NCBI GenBank assembly: GCA_017438085.1
Contig: JAFRWH010000102.1
Coordinates: 1-9,719 of the forward strand
Direction of reading: 5' to 3'
Length of the DNA: 9,719 nt
Origin: Bacillota bacterium
Lineage (GTDB): Bacteria > Bacillota_A > Clostridia > Peptostreptococcales > Anaerovoracaceae
The position numbers were made by a program, and so were the translations under genes. How positions within the stretch are numbered: position 1 is the first letter of the stretch; the number at the start of each line of letters is the position of its first letter. Below, one piece after another: positions 1 through 7,318 of this stretch. Below the pieces are notes generated by a model that did no database searches, had not been told where the DNA came from, and saw nothing but the letters and a program-made list of their open reading frames with translations.

Positions 1-600
1 CACCTCTGAGTAGAGTCCGTCACTGCAGAGCAGCACCGTATCTGCCGGGTAAAGCTTGAAGGAGAAGAAGTCCGGCTGAGCCTTTTCCTCTCCGCCCAAA
101 GCCCTTGTTATCTGGTTTCTGTCGGGACTGGTCTTTGCATCCTCCTCGCTGAGGACGCCGGAACGGACCAGCTCCATCACCACGCTGTGATCCTGACTTA
201 TCTGCCGCATAACTGCATCCCTTATCAGATAGCAGCGGCTGTCGCCGATATTGACCACAAACGCGATATCTTCCCTGATATACAGCAGCACGCAGGTGGT
301 GGCCATACCGTAGCGCCTTCCGGGCTTCTGGGCCTCGCTGTAGATGCGGCTGTTTGCAAGAGTCATGCATTCCTCGAAGTATTTCTTCAGAGCCTTGTCT
401 CCCTTAACACTCTCCGGAGGATTGTTCTGCGCGTACTCAGCTATAGTTTCCACCGCCATGCGGCTCGCCACCTCACCGGAGTTATGTCCTCCGACGCCGT
501 CGGCTACTATGTAAAGCTGATGCTTCGGCAGCACGAAGACCGAGTCCTCGTTGCTCCTTCTGAGCATGCCTCTGTCAGTTTTAAATCCTACACTTATCAT
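1..600 (-). CDS. prpC: PP2C-family Ser/Thr protein phosphatase (PrpC/Stp type), 3' end cut by window edge
   Basis: The first 200 residues are present and the frame is open to the left edge, so the C-terminus lies outside. This family removes phosphate from Ser/Thr of cytoplasmic proteins with two bound Mn/Mg ions and opposes a PrkC/Stk-type membrane kinase, which usually lies just downstream. PP2C signatures are seen in order: SNEDS at residues 16-20, ADGVGGH at 33-39 (metal-binding Asp34), NIGDSR at 117-122, QDHS at 136-139, RALGG at 166-170 and CSDGL at 192-196. The start is the ATG at 598-600. It overlaps the rsmB stop as ATGA, which suggests translational coupling to rsmB. In many Firmicutes rlmN lies between rsmB and this gene; here nothing does. 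The motifs make the family assignment firm. The pairing with a kinase is inferred from the usual gene order only. Confidence 0.93.
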   Translation of the reverse strand, partial: MISVGFKTDRGMLRRSNEDSVFVLPKHQLYIVADGVGGHNSGEVASRMAVETIAEYAQNNPPESVKGDKALKKYFEECMTLANSRIYSEAQKPGRRYGMATTCVLLYIREDIAFVVNIGDSRCYLIRDAVMRQISQDHSVVMELVRSGVLSEEDAKTSPDRNQITRALGGEEKAQPDFFSFKLYPADTVLLCSDGLYSEV

Positions 601-1907
601 TCTCTGATCCTTTTTATCAATGCCATATAGAATCCGTCGGGGCCTTCGGCGCTTGTAAAGAGCTGTTTTTCCTCTGCAAGCTCAAAGGCTTCGTGAGTTT
701 CAAGAAAGCGCTTTACTATCTCCGTATTTTCCGCCGGATCCACTGTGCATGTGGAGTAGAGCAGCTGTCCGCCCTTTTTCAGACAGCGGGCTCCGTTATC
801 CAGTATTTTCTGCTGAATTGCCGGAAGTTCGTCAAAATCCTCCGGTTTTTCCCTTAGTTTTATCTCAGGCTTCTGACGAAGCGTCCCAAGGCCGGAGCAC
901 GGCACGTCTGCGAGCACTCTGTCAGCGCTGTTCCAGAGCTCTGGCATCGCTGCCGACGCATCCGAGGCCTTTGCCTTTATGCTTTTTATTCCCAGCCTTT
1001 TTGCCTGAGCCTCTATCAGCTTTACCCTTTCAGGGTAAATGTCGAAAGCAAGTATGGTACCTTCATCTCCCATGGCTTCTGCGATGGCGCAGGCTTTGCC
1101 GCCCGGCGCCGAGCAGAGGTCGATGACCATCTGTCCGGACTTCGGATCCAGCAGGTTTACTGCCATCTGGGAAGCCTCCCCCTGTACGGAAAAATATCCG
1201 TTCCGGAAGAGCTCCGTGTCGAGAAGTCCGCTGCCCCTGAGCTTCAAAGCCGTAGCTGAAGTATCAGGTGTTTCAGTCTCAAAGCCCATAGCATTGAGCT
1301 TGTCCGCCAGCTCCTTTCTGCTGTTTTTCAGCAGATTGGCGCGTATTACAAGAGGCGCGGGTGAAAGAGACGCCTTAAGAAGCGCTTCTGTCTTCTCATA
1401 TCCATAGGCTGAGAGCCACAGCTCTGCTATCCAGGGCTTTACCGAGTACTCTGTACTCAGCCTTCGGATGAGCTTTTTAGCTGCTGCTTCCGGCTCTGCT
1501 CCGCCGTCCCTGGGCAGCGAGGGCAGTCTAAGCTTTTTTTCGTCCCTTATGAAGCTTCTTACCACCGCATTTACAAGAGCTTTCTGCGATGAAGCGAATC
1601 TTGCCGCCAGGCCGGTGCTGCTGTCAGCCGCTGCGTAATCAGGCACGCTGTCCATATATAGCAGCTGATAAAAAGCCATGCGCAGTATTATTCTCGCTGC
1701 TACAGATATAGACGGCTTTTTCAGATAAAAGTCAATATTGTAGTCGAGAAGCAGCTGATTTCTGAGCACGCCATAGACAAGTTCACGCACAAAAGCCGGA
1801 GAATCTGCACTCTCCTTAGAAAAAAGCTTTCCGATCGCCAGATTGGACCAGCTTCCGTTTTCAGTTTCCTTAAGGGCCAGATAGGCCAGCTTCCTGTCCT
1901 TGTCCAT
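597..1907 (-). CDS. rsmB: 16S rRNA (cytosine-967-C5)-methyltransferase RsmB
   Basis: A 436-residue protein with the usual RsmB length and two-part build. An N-terminal NusB-like RNA-binding helical region (about 1-150) is followed by an S-adenosylmethionine-dependent m5C methyltransferase domain. Seen in the sequence: the SAM loop DLCSAPGGK at 263-271, the motif IV ADVPCSGLGT at 333-342 (Cys337), and the motif VI YSTCTVDPAE at 384-393 (Cys387). In this family the motif VI Cys attacks the base and the motif IV Cys helps release the product. The enzyme is expected to methylate C967 (E. coli numbering) of 16S rRNA. The ATG start has GGAG four bases upstream and lies 18 bases after the fmt stop. 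The TGA stop overlaps the phosphatase start. The residue 125-145 linker is rich in Pro, Gly and Ala. Confidence 0.96.
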   Translation of the reverse strand: MDKDRKLAYLALKETENGSWSNLAIGKLFSKESADSPAFVRELVYGVLRNQLLLDYNIDFYLKKPSISVAARIILRMAFYQLLYMDSVPDYAAADSSTGLAARFASSQKALVNAVVRSFIRDEKKLRLPSLPRDGGAEPEAAAKKLIRRLSTEYSVKPWIAELWLSAYGYEKTEALLKASLSPAPLVIRANLLKNSRKELADKLNAMGFETETPDTSATALKLRGSGLLDTELFRNGYFSVQGEASQMAVNLLDPKSGQMVIDLCSAPGGKACAIAEAMGDEGTILAFDIYPERVKLIEAQAKRLGIKSIKAKASDASAAMPELWNSADRVLADVPCSGLGTLRQKPEIKLREKPEDFDELPAIQQKILDNGARCLKKGGQLLYSTCTVDPAENTEIVKRFLETHEAFELAEEKQLFTSAEGPDGFYMALIKRIRE

Positions 1908-1925
1908 ATAGCTCCAAATTATATT

Positions 1926-2882
1926 TTAACAGAGCTTAGAGCCAATTTCAATTTTATTGCCTAAAAGAAAAGCGGAAACATCCATGGCCTTCTTGCCCGG
2001 CAGCTGTATATTGGTGAAGAGCACTGCATCGCGTTCTCCGCAGGCTACTGCAAGGCCTTTTTTGTCAGCTCTGAGTATGGTGCCGGGCTCAGCTTCTGCC
2101 ATGCCCTTTAGCTCCGCCTTTTCAGCATCGAAAAGCAGTCTTGCCTTATGGACCTTCATTACTCTGTCTCCGAAGCTGCAGAAGGCCGAAGGCCAGCTGT
2201 TCATGGCTTTGACGCGGCAATAGACAGCCTTCGCGCTTTCGCTGAAATCTATCCTGCCGTCTTCCTTTTCTATTCTGGGCGCATAGCTTGCCAGCGCATC
2301 ATCCTGAGGAATGCGGTCAGCGGTGCCCGCTTCTATAAGAGGCAGCTGCTGAAGGAGCAGCTCTGCGCCAAGCTCCGCCAGTTCCATAAAGAGCTCGTCG
2401 GAACTCTTGTCATCCGCAGAAGTGGATGCTTTTGCGATCATATCGCCCGCATCGAGAGCCTCTTCCATATACATAAGAGTTACGCCGATCTCCTCTTTGC
2501 CATCAAGTATGGCTCTTTGTATAGGCGCGGCGCCTCTGTACTCCGGGAGCAGCGATCCGTGGATGTTCACACAGCCCAAGCGCGGTATTTCAAGTATTTC
2601 CTTCGGGAGCAGCATGCCGTAGGCTGCCACAACTATCAGGTCCGGAGTCAGAGCCTTTATGCACTCCGCCAGCTCTTTGTTGCGCTTGAGCCGCACCGGA
2701 GTCTCCACCTCCAGTCCCAGCTCCAGAGCCTTTGCCTTGACCGGGCAGGCCTGCATCTTCTTGCCCCTGTCCCTTGGCATGTCAGGCTTGGCCAGCACCA
2801 GCGGAATGCTGTGTCCTGCTGCAGCCAGAGCCTCCAGAGCGGGTACTGCGAACTCCGGAGTACCCATATATACTATCTTCAT
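1926..2882 (-). CDS. fmt: methionyl-tRNA formyltransferase
   Basis: A 318-residue cytoplasmic enzyme of normal family length. It transfers a formyl group from 10-formyltetrahydrofolate to Met-tRNA(fMet), making the bacterial initiator. The N-terminal Rossmann-type catalytic domain begins MKIVYMGTPEFAVP. The catalytic triad is present as Asn106 and His108 in VNIHGSLLPEYRGAAP and Asp144 in LDAGDM; the numbering matches E. coli Fmt. The folate loop carries NIHGS, with Gly where Ala is frequent. The C-terminal tRNA-binding OB-like domain covers about residues 205-318. The ATG overlaps the def stop as ATGA, so Fmt and Def, which add and remove the same formyl group, are probably made in a fixed ratio. 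The stop is TAA. Confidence 0.97.
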   Translation of the reverse strand: MKIVYMGTPEFAVPALEALAAAGHSIPLVLAKPDMPRDRGKKMQACPVKAKALELGLEVETPVRLKRNKELAECIKALTPDLIVVAAYGMLLPKEILEIPRLGCVNIHGSLLPEYRGAAPIQRAILDGKEEIGVTLMYMEEALDAGDMIAKASTSADDKSSDELFMELAELGAELLLQQLPLIEAGTADRIPQDDALASYAPRIEKEDGRIDFSESAKAVYCRVKAMNSWPSAFCSFGDRVMKVHKARLLFDAEKAELKGMAEAEPGTILRADKKGLAVACGERDAVLFTNIQLPGKKAMDVSAFLLGNKIEIGSKLC

Positions 2883-3391
2883 TCTTCTGTTTTTTCCCCT
2901 TCAGCGTCCTCTGCTTCTTCGTCTTCGAACTCATCAGCCTCGGTGCTGCGCATCTCTTCAGCCTTGGAATCGTAAAGAATTCCGTCCAGGTGATCGAGCT
3001 CATGGCAGAAAGCCCTTGCCAGCAGCTCCGTGCCCTCGTAAATAACAGTTTCGCCGTTGCGGTCCAGTGCTTCCACCTTTACCCATGCGGGTCTGTGGAC
3101 TCTTCCGGCCATTCCGGGCACGGAAAGACAGGCTTCCTCCTCGAACTGATCTCCCTCCTGCTCCACGATCCTGGGGTTTACAAGCTCGTAGAGCTTATCC
3201 TCCAGCTCTATTACAACTATTCTGCGCAGTATGCCGACCTGAGGTGCAGCCAGCCCTATGCCAAAGGCATGCCTCATGGTCTCCACCATATCGTCGATGA
3301 TCTCTCTGACATGATCGTTAACGTCTTTTACTTCCTTTGCGGTCTTTCCCAGCACGGGATCGCCCTCGACCAGTATATTTCTGAGTGCCAT
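2879..3391 (-). CDS. def: peptide deformylase
   Basis: A 170-residue metalloenzyme that removes the N-formyl group from nascent proteins at the ribosome exit. All three family motifs are seen: GIGLAAPQVG at 44-53, EACLSVPG at 86-93, and HELDH at 130-134. The metal ligands would be Cys88, His130 and His134, with Glu131 as catalytic base. Motif 2 has Ala87 where the textbook form EGCLS has Gly. After about residue 145 comes a strongly acidic tail of about 20 residues, nearly all Glu and Asp, which is not part of the catalytic fold. The start has AAGGAGA at good spacing, and this site overlaps the priA TAA stop. The TGA stop overlaps the fmt ATG. Confidence 0.97.
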   Translation of the reverse strand: MALRNILVEGDPVLGKTAKEVKDVNDHVREIIDDMVETMRHAFGIGLAAPQVGILRRIVVIELEDKLYELVNPRIVEQEGDQFEEEACLSVPGMAGRVHRPAWVKVEALDRNGETVIYEGTELLARAFCHELDHLDGILYDSKAEEMRSTEADEFEDEEAEDAEGEKTEE

Positions 3392-3400
3392 TCTTTCTCC

Positions 3401-5413
3401 TTACATGAATGAATATGGATTGATATCTATGCTTATGAGCTCAGGTGCCCCCTCGCCCCTTGCAAATTCCTTTTTAAGCTCGCCTATCTTCTCCGCAGCC
3501 GCCTGCCTCAGCGCTGCGGGAGCTTTTACGAGTATCTGATAGCGGTACATGCCGCCGAGTTTCAGCCTTGTGGTAGCAGCAGGGCCAAGAACAGCGCACC
3601 TTCCATCGAAGACCGTCCTGAGCCTTTCAGCCCACTTCAGAGCCGCAGCCTCTGCTTTCTCAGCATCCGGATCGGCAGCTATAAGCTGGAAGATGTAGCT
3701 GAAGGGCGGATAGGATACCGCCTTTCTTATCTCAAGCTCGTGATCGTAGAATTCTTTGTAGTCGTGCCTTGCAGCGGCTCTGATCACGGCATTTTCGGGG
3801 TCGTAGCTCTGGATTATGACCAACCCCTGCTCGCTGCCCCGGCCGCTTCGTCCCGCAGCCTGGGTCATAAGCTGAAAGCTTCTCTCGCCGCTTCTGAAAT
3901 CCGGTATGTTAAGGCTCGTGTCTGCGCTAATTATGCCTACCAGGCCCACATTGTCGAAGTCAAGGCCCTTAGCCACCAGCTGGGTGCCGATCAGTATGTC
4001 AGTCTTTCTCTTTTCGAAACGCTTGAGTATTGCTTCAAGAGCGCCTTTCCTGCTGACAGCATCCAGGTCCACGCGCTCCGTGCGGGCTTCAGGAAAGAGT
4101 TCATTCACCTTCTCCTCCACCTGCTGGGTGCCCACGCCGTACATGCCTATTATCTTGCTGCCGCAGTCGGGACACACTTTAGGGAGAGGAACGCTGCGTC
4201 CGCAGTAGTGACATACGCAGCGTCCTATATCCTTGTGATAGGGCATTGCGATGCCGCATTCAGGACAGCTTACCACAAAGCCGCATTCCCTGCAGGATAC
4301 GTGGTTGGAATAGCCCCGGCGGTTGAGAAACAGTATGATCTGCTTCTTTTCCTTAAGGCAGCAGTCCATTTCATCCACCAATGGCTTGGAGAACGGACTG
4401 CGGTTTCCGGCCTTGACCTCCAGGGTCATATCCGCTATCTCCACTCTGGGCAGCGGATTCAGATTGTAGCGGGCGGGAAGCTCTATGCGCTTGAAAATGC
4501 CCTGCTGGGACCTGTAGTAGTCCTGAACCGAGGGGGTCGCGCTTCCCAGTATCAGCACAGCCTTCTGGGTCTGGGCTCTTCTTACGGCCAGTTCTATGGC
4601 ATCGTATTTGGGGCTCTTGTCGCTCTTATAGCTGGTCTCGTGCTCCTCGTCCACAACTATAAGGCCTATATTGTCCATAGGGGCGAAAACGGCGGATCTG
4701 GCGCCTATCACCAGCTTCGCCTCCCCTGTCATTATCCTCTTGTATTCTGCATCCTTCTGTGCGGGGGTCAGCCTGCTGTGAAGCACCGCTATACCTGTTT
4801 TGCCAAAGCGGTCCACAAAACGCTGCACTGTCTGGGGCGTGAGCGATATCTCCGGGACCAGAACTATGCCCTGACGTCCTTTGGCCAATGTCTTTTCCAT
4901 GGAACGGAGGTAGATCTCAGTTTTTCCGGAACCGGTTACTCCGTGAAGCAGGTAGATGCTGTGTTCCCGGCTCTCCAGCGCAGCTTCTATCTCCGAAACT
5001 GCCTTTTTCTGAGCATCCGTAAGCTCTTTTGGCTCCTCCGGACGCTCCTCTATATCCGCAAAGGGGTCCTTGCTCCTGCCGTTTCTTGAACTGAAGCTCG
5101 GGAGGAAGCAGTTAACCGCCTCTATGTATCTGCAGAGGTAGCGCCTGTGCATCCACAGAGCTGTAGACATAGCCTCCTCGCTGAGGCTGAACTCCGTGTC
5201 CAGCTCGGCGATGCGCTTGATCTTACCCTCAGGTATCCCTTCAGGGGGCTCATCCAGCACCTGGGCTACGTATCCGTCGATATGTTTCTTTCTTGAACCG
5301 AAGCTCACCCTTACCCTGCTTCCCACTACTGCGCCTTCAGTATCACACGCATAGGTGTAGAGCTCGTCAGTTGAGTTCGTGGTGCTGTCCACTATCACAT
5401 TCAGGTACTTCAT
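3401..5413 (-). CDS. priA: primosomal replication restart helicase PriA (short N-terminal side)
   Basis: A 670-residue superfamily 2 DNA helicase that reloads the replisome at stalled forks. An N-terminal 3'-DNA-binding domain covers about residues 1-105. Walker A GVTGSGKT is at 158-165, and the DEEH box is at 255-258. The zinc-binding region has eight cysteines in pairs (374/377, 383/386, 401/404, 414/417). The helicase C-terminal motifs include the region IGTQLVAKGLDFDNVGLV and the arginine-containing QAAGRSGRG, and a C-terminal domain follows. Only about 50 residues separate the N-terminal domain from Walker A, and these are charged and Pro/Glu rich. The winged-helix domain usually found there in PriA appears to be lost or reduced, which explains the short length. 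The ATG overlaps the queH stop (ATGA). Confidence 0.96.
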   Translation of the reverse strand: MKYLNVIVDSTTNSTDELYTYACDTEGAVVGSRVRVSFGSRKKHIDGYVAQVLDEPPEGIPEGKIKRIAELDTEFSLSEEAMSTALWMHRRYLCRYIEAVNCFLPSFSSRNGRSKDPFADIEERPEEPKELTDAQKKAVSEIEAALESREHSIYLLHGVTGSGKTEIYLRSMEKTLAKGRQGIVLVPEISLTPQTVQRFVDRFGKTGIAVLHSRLTPAQKDAEYKRIMTGEAKLVIGARSAVFAPMDNIGLIVVDEEHETSYKSDKSPKYDAIELAVRRAQTQKAVLILGSATPSVQDYYRSQQGIFKRIELPARYNLNPLPRVEIADMTLEVKAGNRSPFSKPLVDEMDCCLKEKKQIILFLNRRGYSNHVSCRECGFVVSCPECGIAMPYHKDIGRCVCHYCGRSVPLPKVCPDCGSKIIGMYGVGTQQVEEKVNELFPEARTERVDLDAVSRKGALEAILKRFEKRKTDILIGTQLVAKGLDFDNVGLVGIISADTSLNIPDFRSGERSFQLMTQAAGRSGRGSEQGLVIIQSYDPENAVIRAAARHDYKEFYDHELEIRKAVSYPPFSYIFQLIAADPDAEKAEAAALKWAERLRTVFDGRCAVLGPAATTRLKLGGMYRYQILVKAPAALRQAAAEKIGELKKEFARGEGAPELISIDINPYSFM

Positions 5414-6039
5414 TGGCGGGACTCTCTTTCTCTGCGCTTTGCCTCAGCTTCCAGCCGAGAATAAACGCAGCCGCAGTAATCCTGCCTGTAAAGGCCATAC
5501 TCCTTCGAAAGAAGTATCGAGCGGTGGTATCCGTCTTTTTTCTTGTAATTGCCCGCAAGAAACTCAACTCCGTACTCCTTTTCCAGTTCTCTGCCCAGCT
5601 GGCAGATCACATCGTAATTCTTGTACGGGCTGACAGACATCGTGGTGTCGAAGCAGTCAAAGCCAAGCTCCGAAGCCATGCGGGCAGTCTCCCTGAGCCG
5701 CAGCTCAAAGCACTTTCTGCACCTGGCGCCGCCCTCCGGCTCCTGTTCCAGGCCTTTTACAAATTCAAAGAAGACCTGGGGATCGTATCCTCCCTCTGTC
5801 AGCTCCACGTGAGGCCTGCCCGCCTCCTCGCTTTCCTTCAGGAAACGCTTCTGCTCCGAGAGCCTCAGCGCATACTCCTTCGGGTCCGTGATGTTCGGGT
5901 TATAGTACAGAATGCGCACGCGAAAAGCCTCCAGACGTTCCAGCACCGCCGTGGAACAGGGTCCGCAGCATGAGTGGAGCAGCAGGCTTTTCTTCTGACT
6001 GTCATCGTTTTCAATTGTATCAATAGTTTTTTCAGCCAT
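5410..6039 (-). CDS. queH: epoxyqueuosine reductase QueH
   Basis: A 209-residue protein of the DUF208/QueH family. It performs the last step of queuosine synthesis, reducing epoxyqueuosine to queuosine in the wobble position of GUN-anticodon tRNAs; it replaces the cobalamin enzyme QueG in many anaerobes. Key features seen: LLHSCCGPC at residues 20-28 (Cys24, 25, 28), RCRKCFELRL at 106-115 (Cys107, 110), FDTTMSVSPYKN at 120-131, and DYCGCVYS at 187-194 (Cys189, 191). The conserved cysteines are known to hold a [4Fe-4S] cluster and a nearby metal site. I chose the ATG at 6037-6039. The frame is open to 6126 upstream, but that extension holds promoter-like sequence and looks unlike the family. 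The ribosome site is weak (AAAGG, about 12 bases upstream). It is the first gene of the minus-strand operon. Confidence 0.93.
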   Translation of the reverse strand: MAEKTIDTIENDDSQKKSLLLHSCCGPCSTAVLERLEAFRVRILYYNPNITDPKEYALRLSEQKRFLKESEEAGRPHVELTEGGYDPQVFFEFVKGLEQEPEGGARCRKCFELRLRETARMASELGFDCFDTTMSVSPYKNYDVICQLGRELEKEYGVEFLAGNYKKKDGYHRSILLSKEYGLYRQDYCGCVYSRLEAEAKRRERESRQ

Positions 6040-6063
6040 TGTACAAGAAGCCTTTTTAGTGAT

Positions 6064-6069
6064 ATTATA
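6064..6069 (-). promoter_or_regulatory. -10 box (TATAAT) proximal to queH operon
   Basis: A perfect TATAAT on the minus strand, placed so that transcription would begin about 18 bases before the queH ATG. No good -35 hexamer is seen at 16-18 bases, so its strength is uncertain. It could be a chance match in an AT-rich spacer. Confidence 0.45.
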
Positions 6070-6114
6070 ATATTTGATTGCAAGGCAAAACTGCCCCTGA
6101 AGGCTATTCGATAT

Positions 6115-6123
6115 AGTATACCA
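6115..6123 (-). promoter_or_regulatory. extended -10 box (TGGTATACT), distal queH promoter candidate
   Basis: A TGnTATACT extended -10 on the minus strand, about 75 bases upstream of the queH ATG. A TTGACG lies only 10 bases further upstream, too close to act as its -35. Extended -10 promoters can work without a -35. It would give a leader of about 70 bases that shows no clear riboswitch fold by eye. Confidence 0.35.
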
Positions 6124-6186
6124 CAAAGGCCGTCAATTTAGAATGATCAATAAGCATCTGTAAAGATATCGTAAGGAATCAATAAA

Positions 6187-6957
6187 ATGTACTACTATTC
6201 CACCTCAGTCAATTATCTGCTGATAGCGGCGGCTGTAATTCCCGCCCTGTATCTGCTGCGCTTCATCTATAAGCACGACAGCCTGGAGCGGGAGCCCATC
6301 ATGCTGCTGATCTCCCTTGTGGTCTTCGGCGTTATCTCCACGGAGATAGCTCTGATACTGGAGCGGGCGGGCTTTTTCGTCCTCGATGCAGTACTTCCCG
6401 AATACAGCCTCCCCTACCTTTTCATAAGCAATTTCCTGATAGTAGGTGTGGCTGAAGAGCTGGCAAAATATGTGCTCTTAAAGCTCCGGACCTGGAAAAG
6501 CCCACACTTCAACTGCAGCTTCGACGGCGTCGTATATGCCACCTTTGTAGCTCTTGGCTTTGCTCTCTGGGAGAACATAAACTACGTACTGATGTACGGC
6601 TTTGAGACCGCGCTCATAAGAGCGATCACCGCCGTTCCTGGCCATACCTGCTTTGGAATCTTCATGGGCTGCTGGTACGGCGCCGCAAAGCGCTGGGACA
6701 ATGCGGGAGACCACGCCAAAGCAGCCCGCTACCGCAAGCTCTCCGTGATAATACCTGTGATCCTGCACGGATCCTATGATTTCCTGGCAAGCATTGAAGG
6801 AAGCTTCATGGGGCTCAGCTTCTACCCCTTTGTGATAGGAATGTTCATTGCGTCTTATCTGATGGTCAAGCGCCTGTCCCAGACTGACAAATTCATCGGA
6901 AACAGCTTCCACACCTTCAGCGAAGGCTTCAACGATAACGAACAGGATCAGCCTTAA
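6187..6957 (+). CDS. PrsW-family intramembrane protease
   Basis: A 256-residue multi-pass membrane protein with hydrophobic segments near residues 9-27, 38-60, 76-98, 113-137, 146-165, 184-200 and 208-226. The PrsW motifs are seen in order: EExxK as VAEELAKY (Glu90, Glu91, Lys94), FDGVVY at 112-117, GFALWENINY at 124-133 (Glu129), R145 with VPGH ending at His153, and HGSYDF at 194-199. The family cuts membrane proteins; in Bacillus subtilis PrsW makes the first cut in the anti-sigma factor RsiW. No sigma/anti-sigma pair is present here, so the substrate is unknown. It stands alone, divergent from queH. The start ATG has AAGGA about 8 bases upstream. A TAGAAT at 6139-6144 could be its -10, but no -35 is seen. 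It ends with TAA, shortly before a strong terminator. Confidence 0.92.
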   Translation: MYYYSTSVNYLLIAAAVIPALYLLRFIYKHDSLEREPIMLLISLVVFGVISTEIALILERAGFFVLDAVLPEYSLPYLFISNFLIVGVAEELAKYVLLKLRTWKSPHFNCSFDGVVYATFVALGFALWENINYVLMYGFETALIRAITAVPGHTCFGIFMGCWYGAAKRWDNAGDHAKAARYRKLSVIIPVILHGSYDFLASIEGSFMGLSFYPFVIGMFIASYLMVKRLSQTDKFIGNSFHTFSEGFNDNEQDQP

Positions 6958-6976
6958 AGCTAAAGAATAAAACAAA

Positions 6977-7004
6977 AACCGCTTCCTTGATGGAAACGGT
7001 TTTT
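6977..7004. terminator. bidirectional Rho-independent terminator between prsW-type gene and tRNA operon
   Basis: A 10-bp stem pairs 6977-6986 with 6992-7001 around a 5-base loop, with one mismatch/wobble. A run of six T follows on the plus strand (ending the protease transcript), and TTTTTGTTTT follows on the minus strand (ending the tRNA transcript). It starts directly at the 3' CCA of tRNA-Phe. Confidence 0.88.
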
Positions 7005-7080
7005 TGGTGCCCAGACCCGGAATCGAACCAGGCACACGTAGATTTTCAGTCTACTGCTCTACCTACTGAGCTATCTGGGC
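7005..7080 (-). tRNA. tRNA-Phe (anticodon GAA)
   Basis: A 76-base cloverleaf on the minus strand. The 7-bp acceptor stem begins GCCCAGA and closes with TCTGGGC; the D arm is AGCTCAGTAGGTAGAGC; the anticodon loop CTGAAAA gives GAA; the T loop is TTCGATT; and the 3' CCA is encoded. It is the last of three tandem tRNAs and is followed immediately by the terminator stem. Confidence 0.97.
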
Positions 7081-7094
7081 ATACTATGTTAAAT

Positions 7095-7171
7095 TGGTGG
7101 GCCCTCCGGGACTTGAACCCAGAACCTGCCGGTTATGAGCCGGATGCTCTGACCGATTGAGCTAAGGGCCC
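7095..7171 (-). tRNA. tRNA with CAU anticodon (elongator Met or Ile2)
   Basis: A 77-base cloverleaf on the minus strand. The acceptor stem is GGGCCCT/AGGGCCC, the anticodon loop is CTCATAA, the T loop is TTCAAGT, and CCA is encoded. It is not the initiator, since position 1 pairs normally with position 72. CAU is shared by elongator Met and by the Ile2 species that TilS converts to lysidine-34. The C4-G69 and C5-G68 pairs resemble the E. coli Ile2 acceptor stem, but this by itself does not settle identity. Confidence 0.93.
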
Positions 7172-7183
7172 GGAGAAGATCAA

Positions 7184-7260
7184 TGGTCGGGGTGAAAGGA
7201 TTTGAACCTTCGGCCCACTGCTCCCAAAGCAGTTGCGCTACCAAGCTGCGCTACACCCCG
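7184..7260 (-). tRNA. tRNA-Pro (anticodon TGG)
   Basis: A 77-base cloverleaf on the minus strand. The acceptor stem is CGGGGTG/CACCCCG, the D arm contains GCGCAGCTTGGTAGCGC, the anticodon loop TTTGGGA gives UGG, the T loop is TTCAAAT, and CCA is encoded. It is the first tRNA of the operon, with gaps of 12 and 14 bases to and between the next two. Confidence 0.97.
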
Positions 7261-7289
7261 GTGAGGCTAACCAGTGAAACAACATTGGA

Positions 7290-7318
7290 ATATTAGCACG
7301 CCAAAGCCCCTTAGTCAA
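7290..7318 (-). promoter_or_regulatory. sigma-A promoter of the tRNA operon
   Basis: On the minus strand TTGACT (7313-7318) and TAATAT (7290-7295) are separated by exactly 17 bases. Expected transcription start is near 7283, about 22 bases before tRNA-Pro. Near-consensus strength is usual for stable RNA operons. Confidence 0.87.

Noticed and set aside
2148..2975. A plus-strand open frame of 275 codons antisense to fmt and the def end
   Set aside because: It is a shadow of two genes with intact catalytic motifs on the other strand, and nothing in its translation looks like a protein family.
3740..5089. A long plus-strand open frame of 449 codons antisense to priA
   Set aside because: It lies wholly inside priA, has no plausible ribosome site, and its translation has no recognisable motif. 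It arises from the codon use of priA.
5410..6126. A longer QueH starting at 6126
   Set aside because: The extra residues read through the promoter candidates and resemble no QueH N-terminus. The ATG at 6039 gives a normal family length.
6040..6186. A riboswitch (such as preQ1) in the leader of queH
   Set aside because: Only a weak 4-bp GGCA/TGCC hairpin is visible, with no preQ1 aptamer-like sequence.
6478..7035. A minus-strand open frame of 185 codons opposite the PrsW-type gene
   Set aside because: It begins inside tRNA-Phe and runs through the terminator, so it is a shadow frame.
7005..7260. The tRNA cluster as an integration site of a mobile element
   Set aside because: There is no integrase, no direct repeat of a tRNA 3' end, and ordinary genes flank it on both sides.
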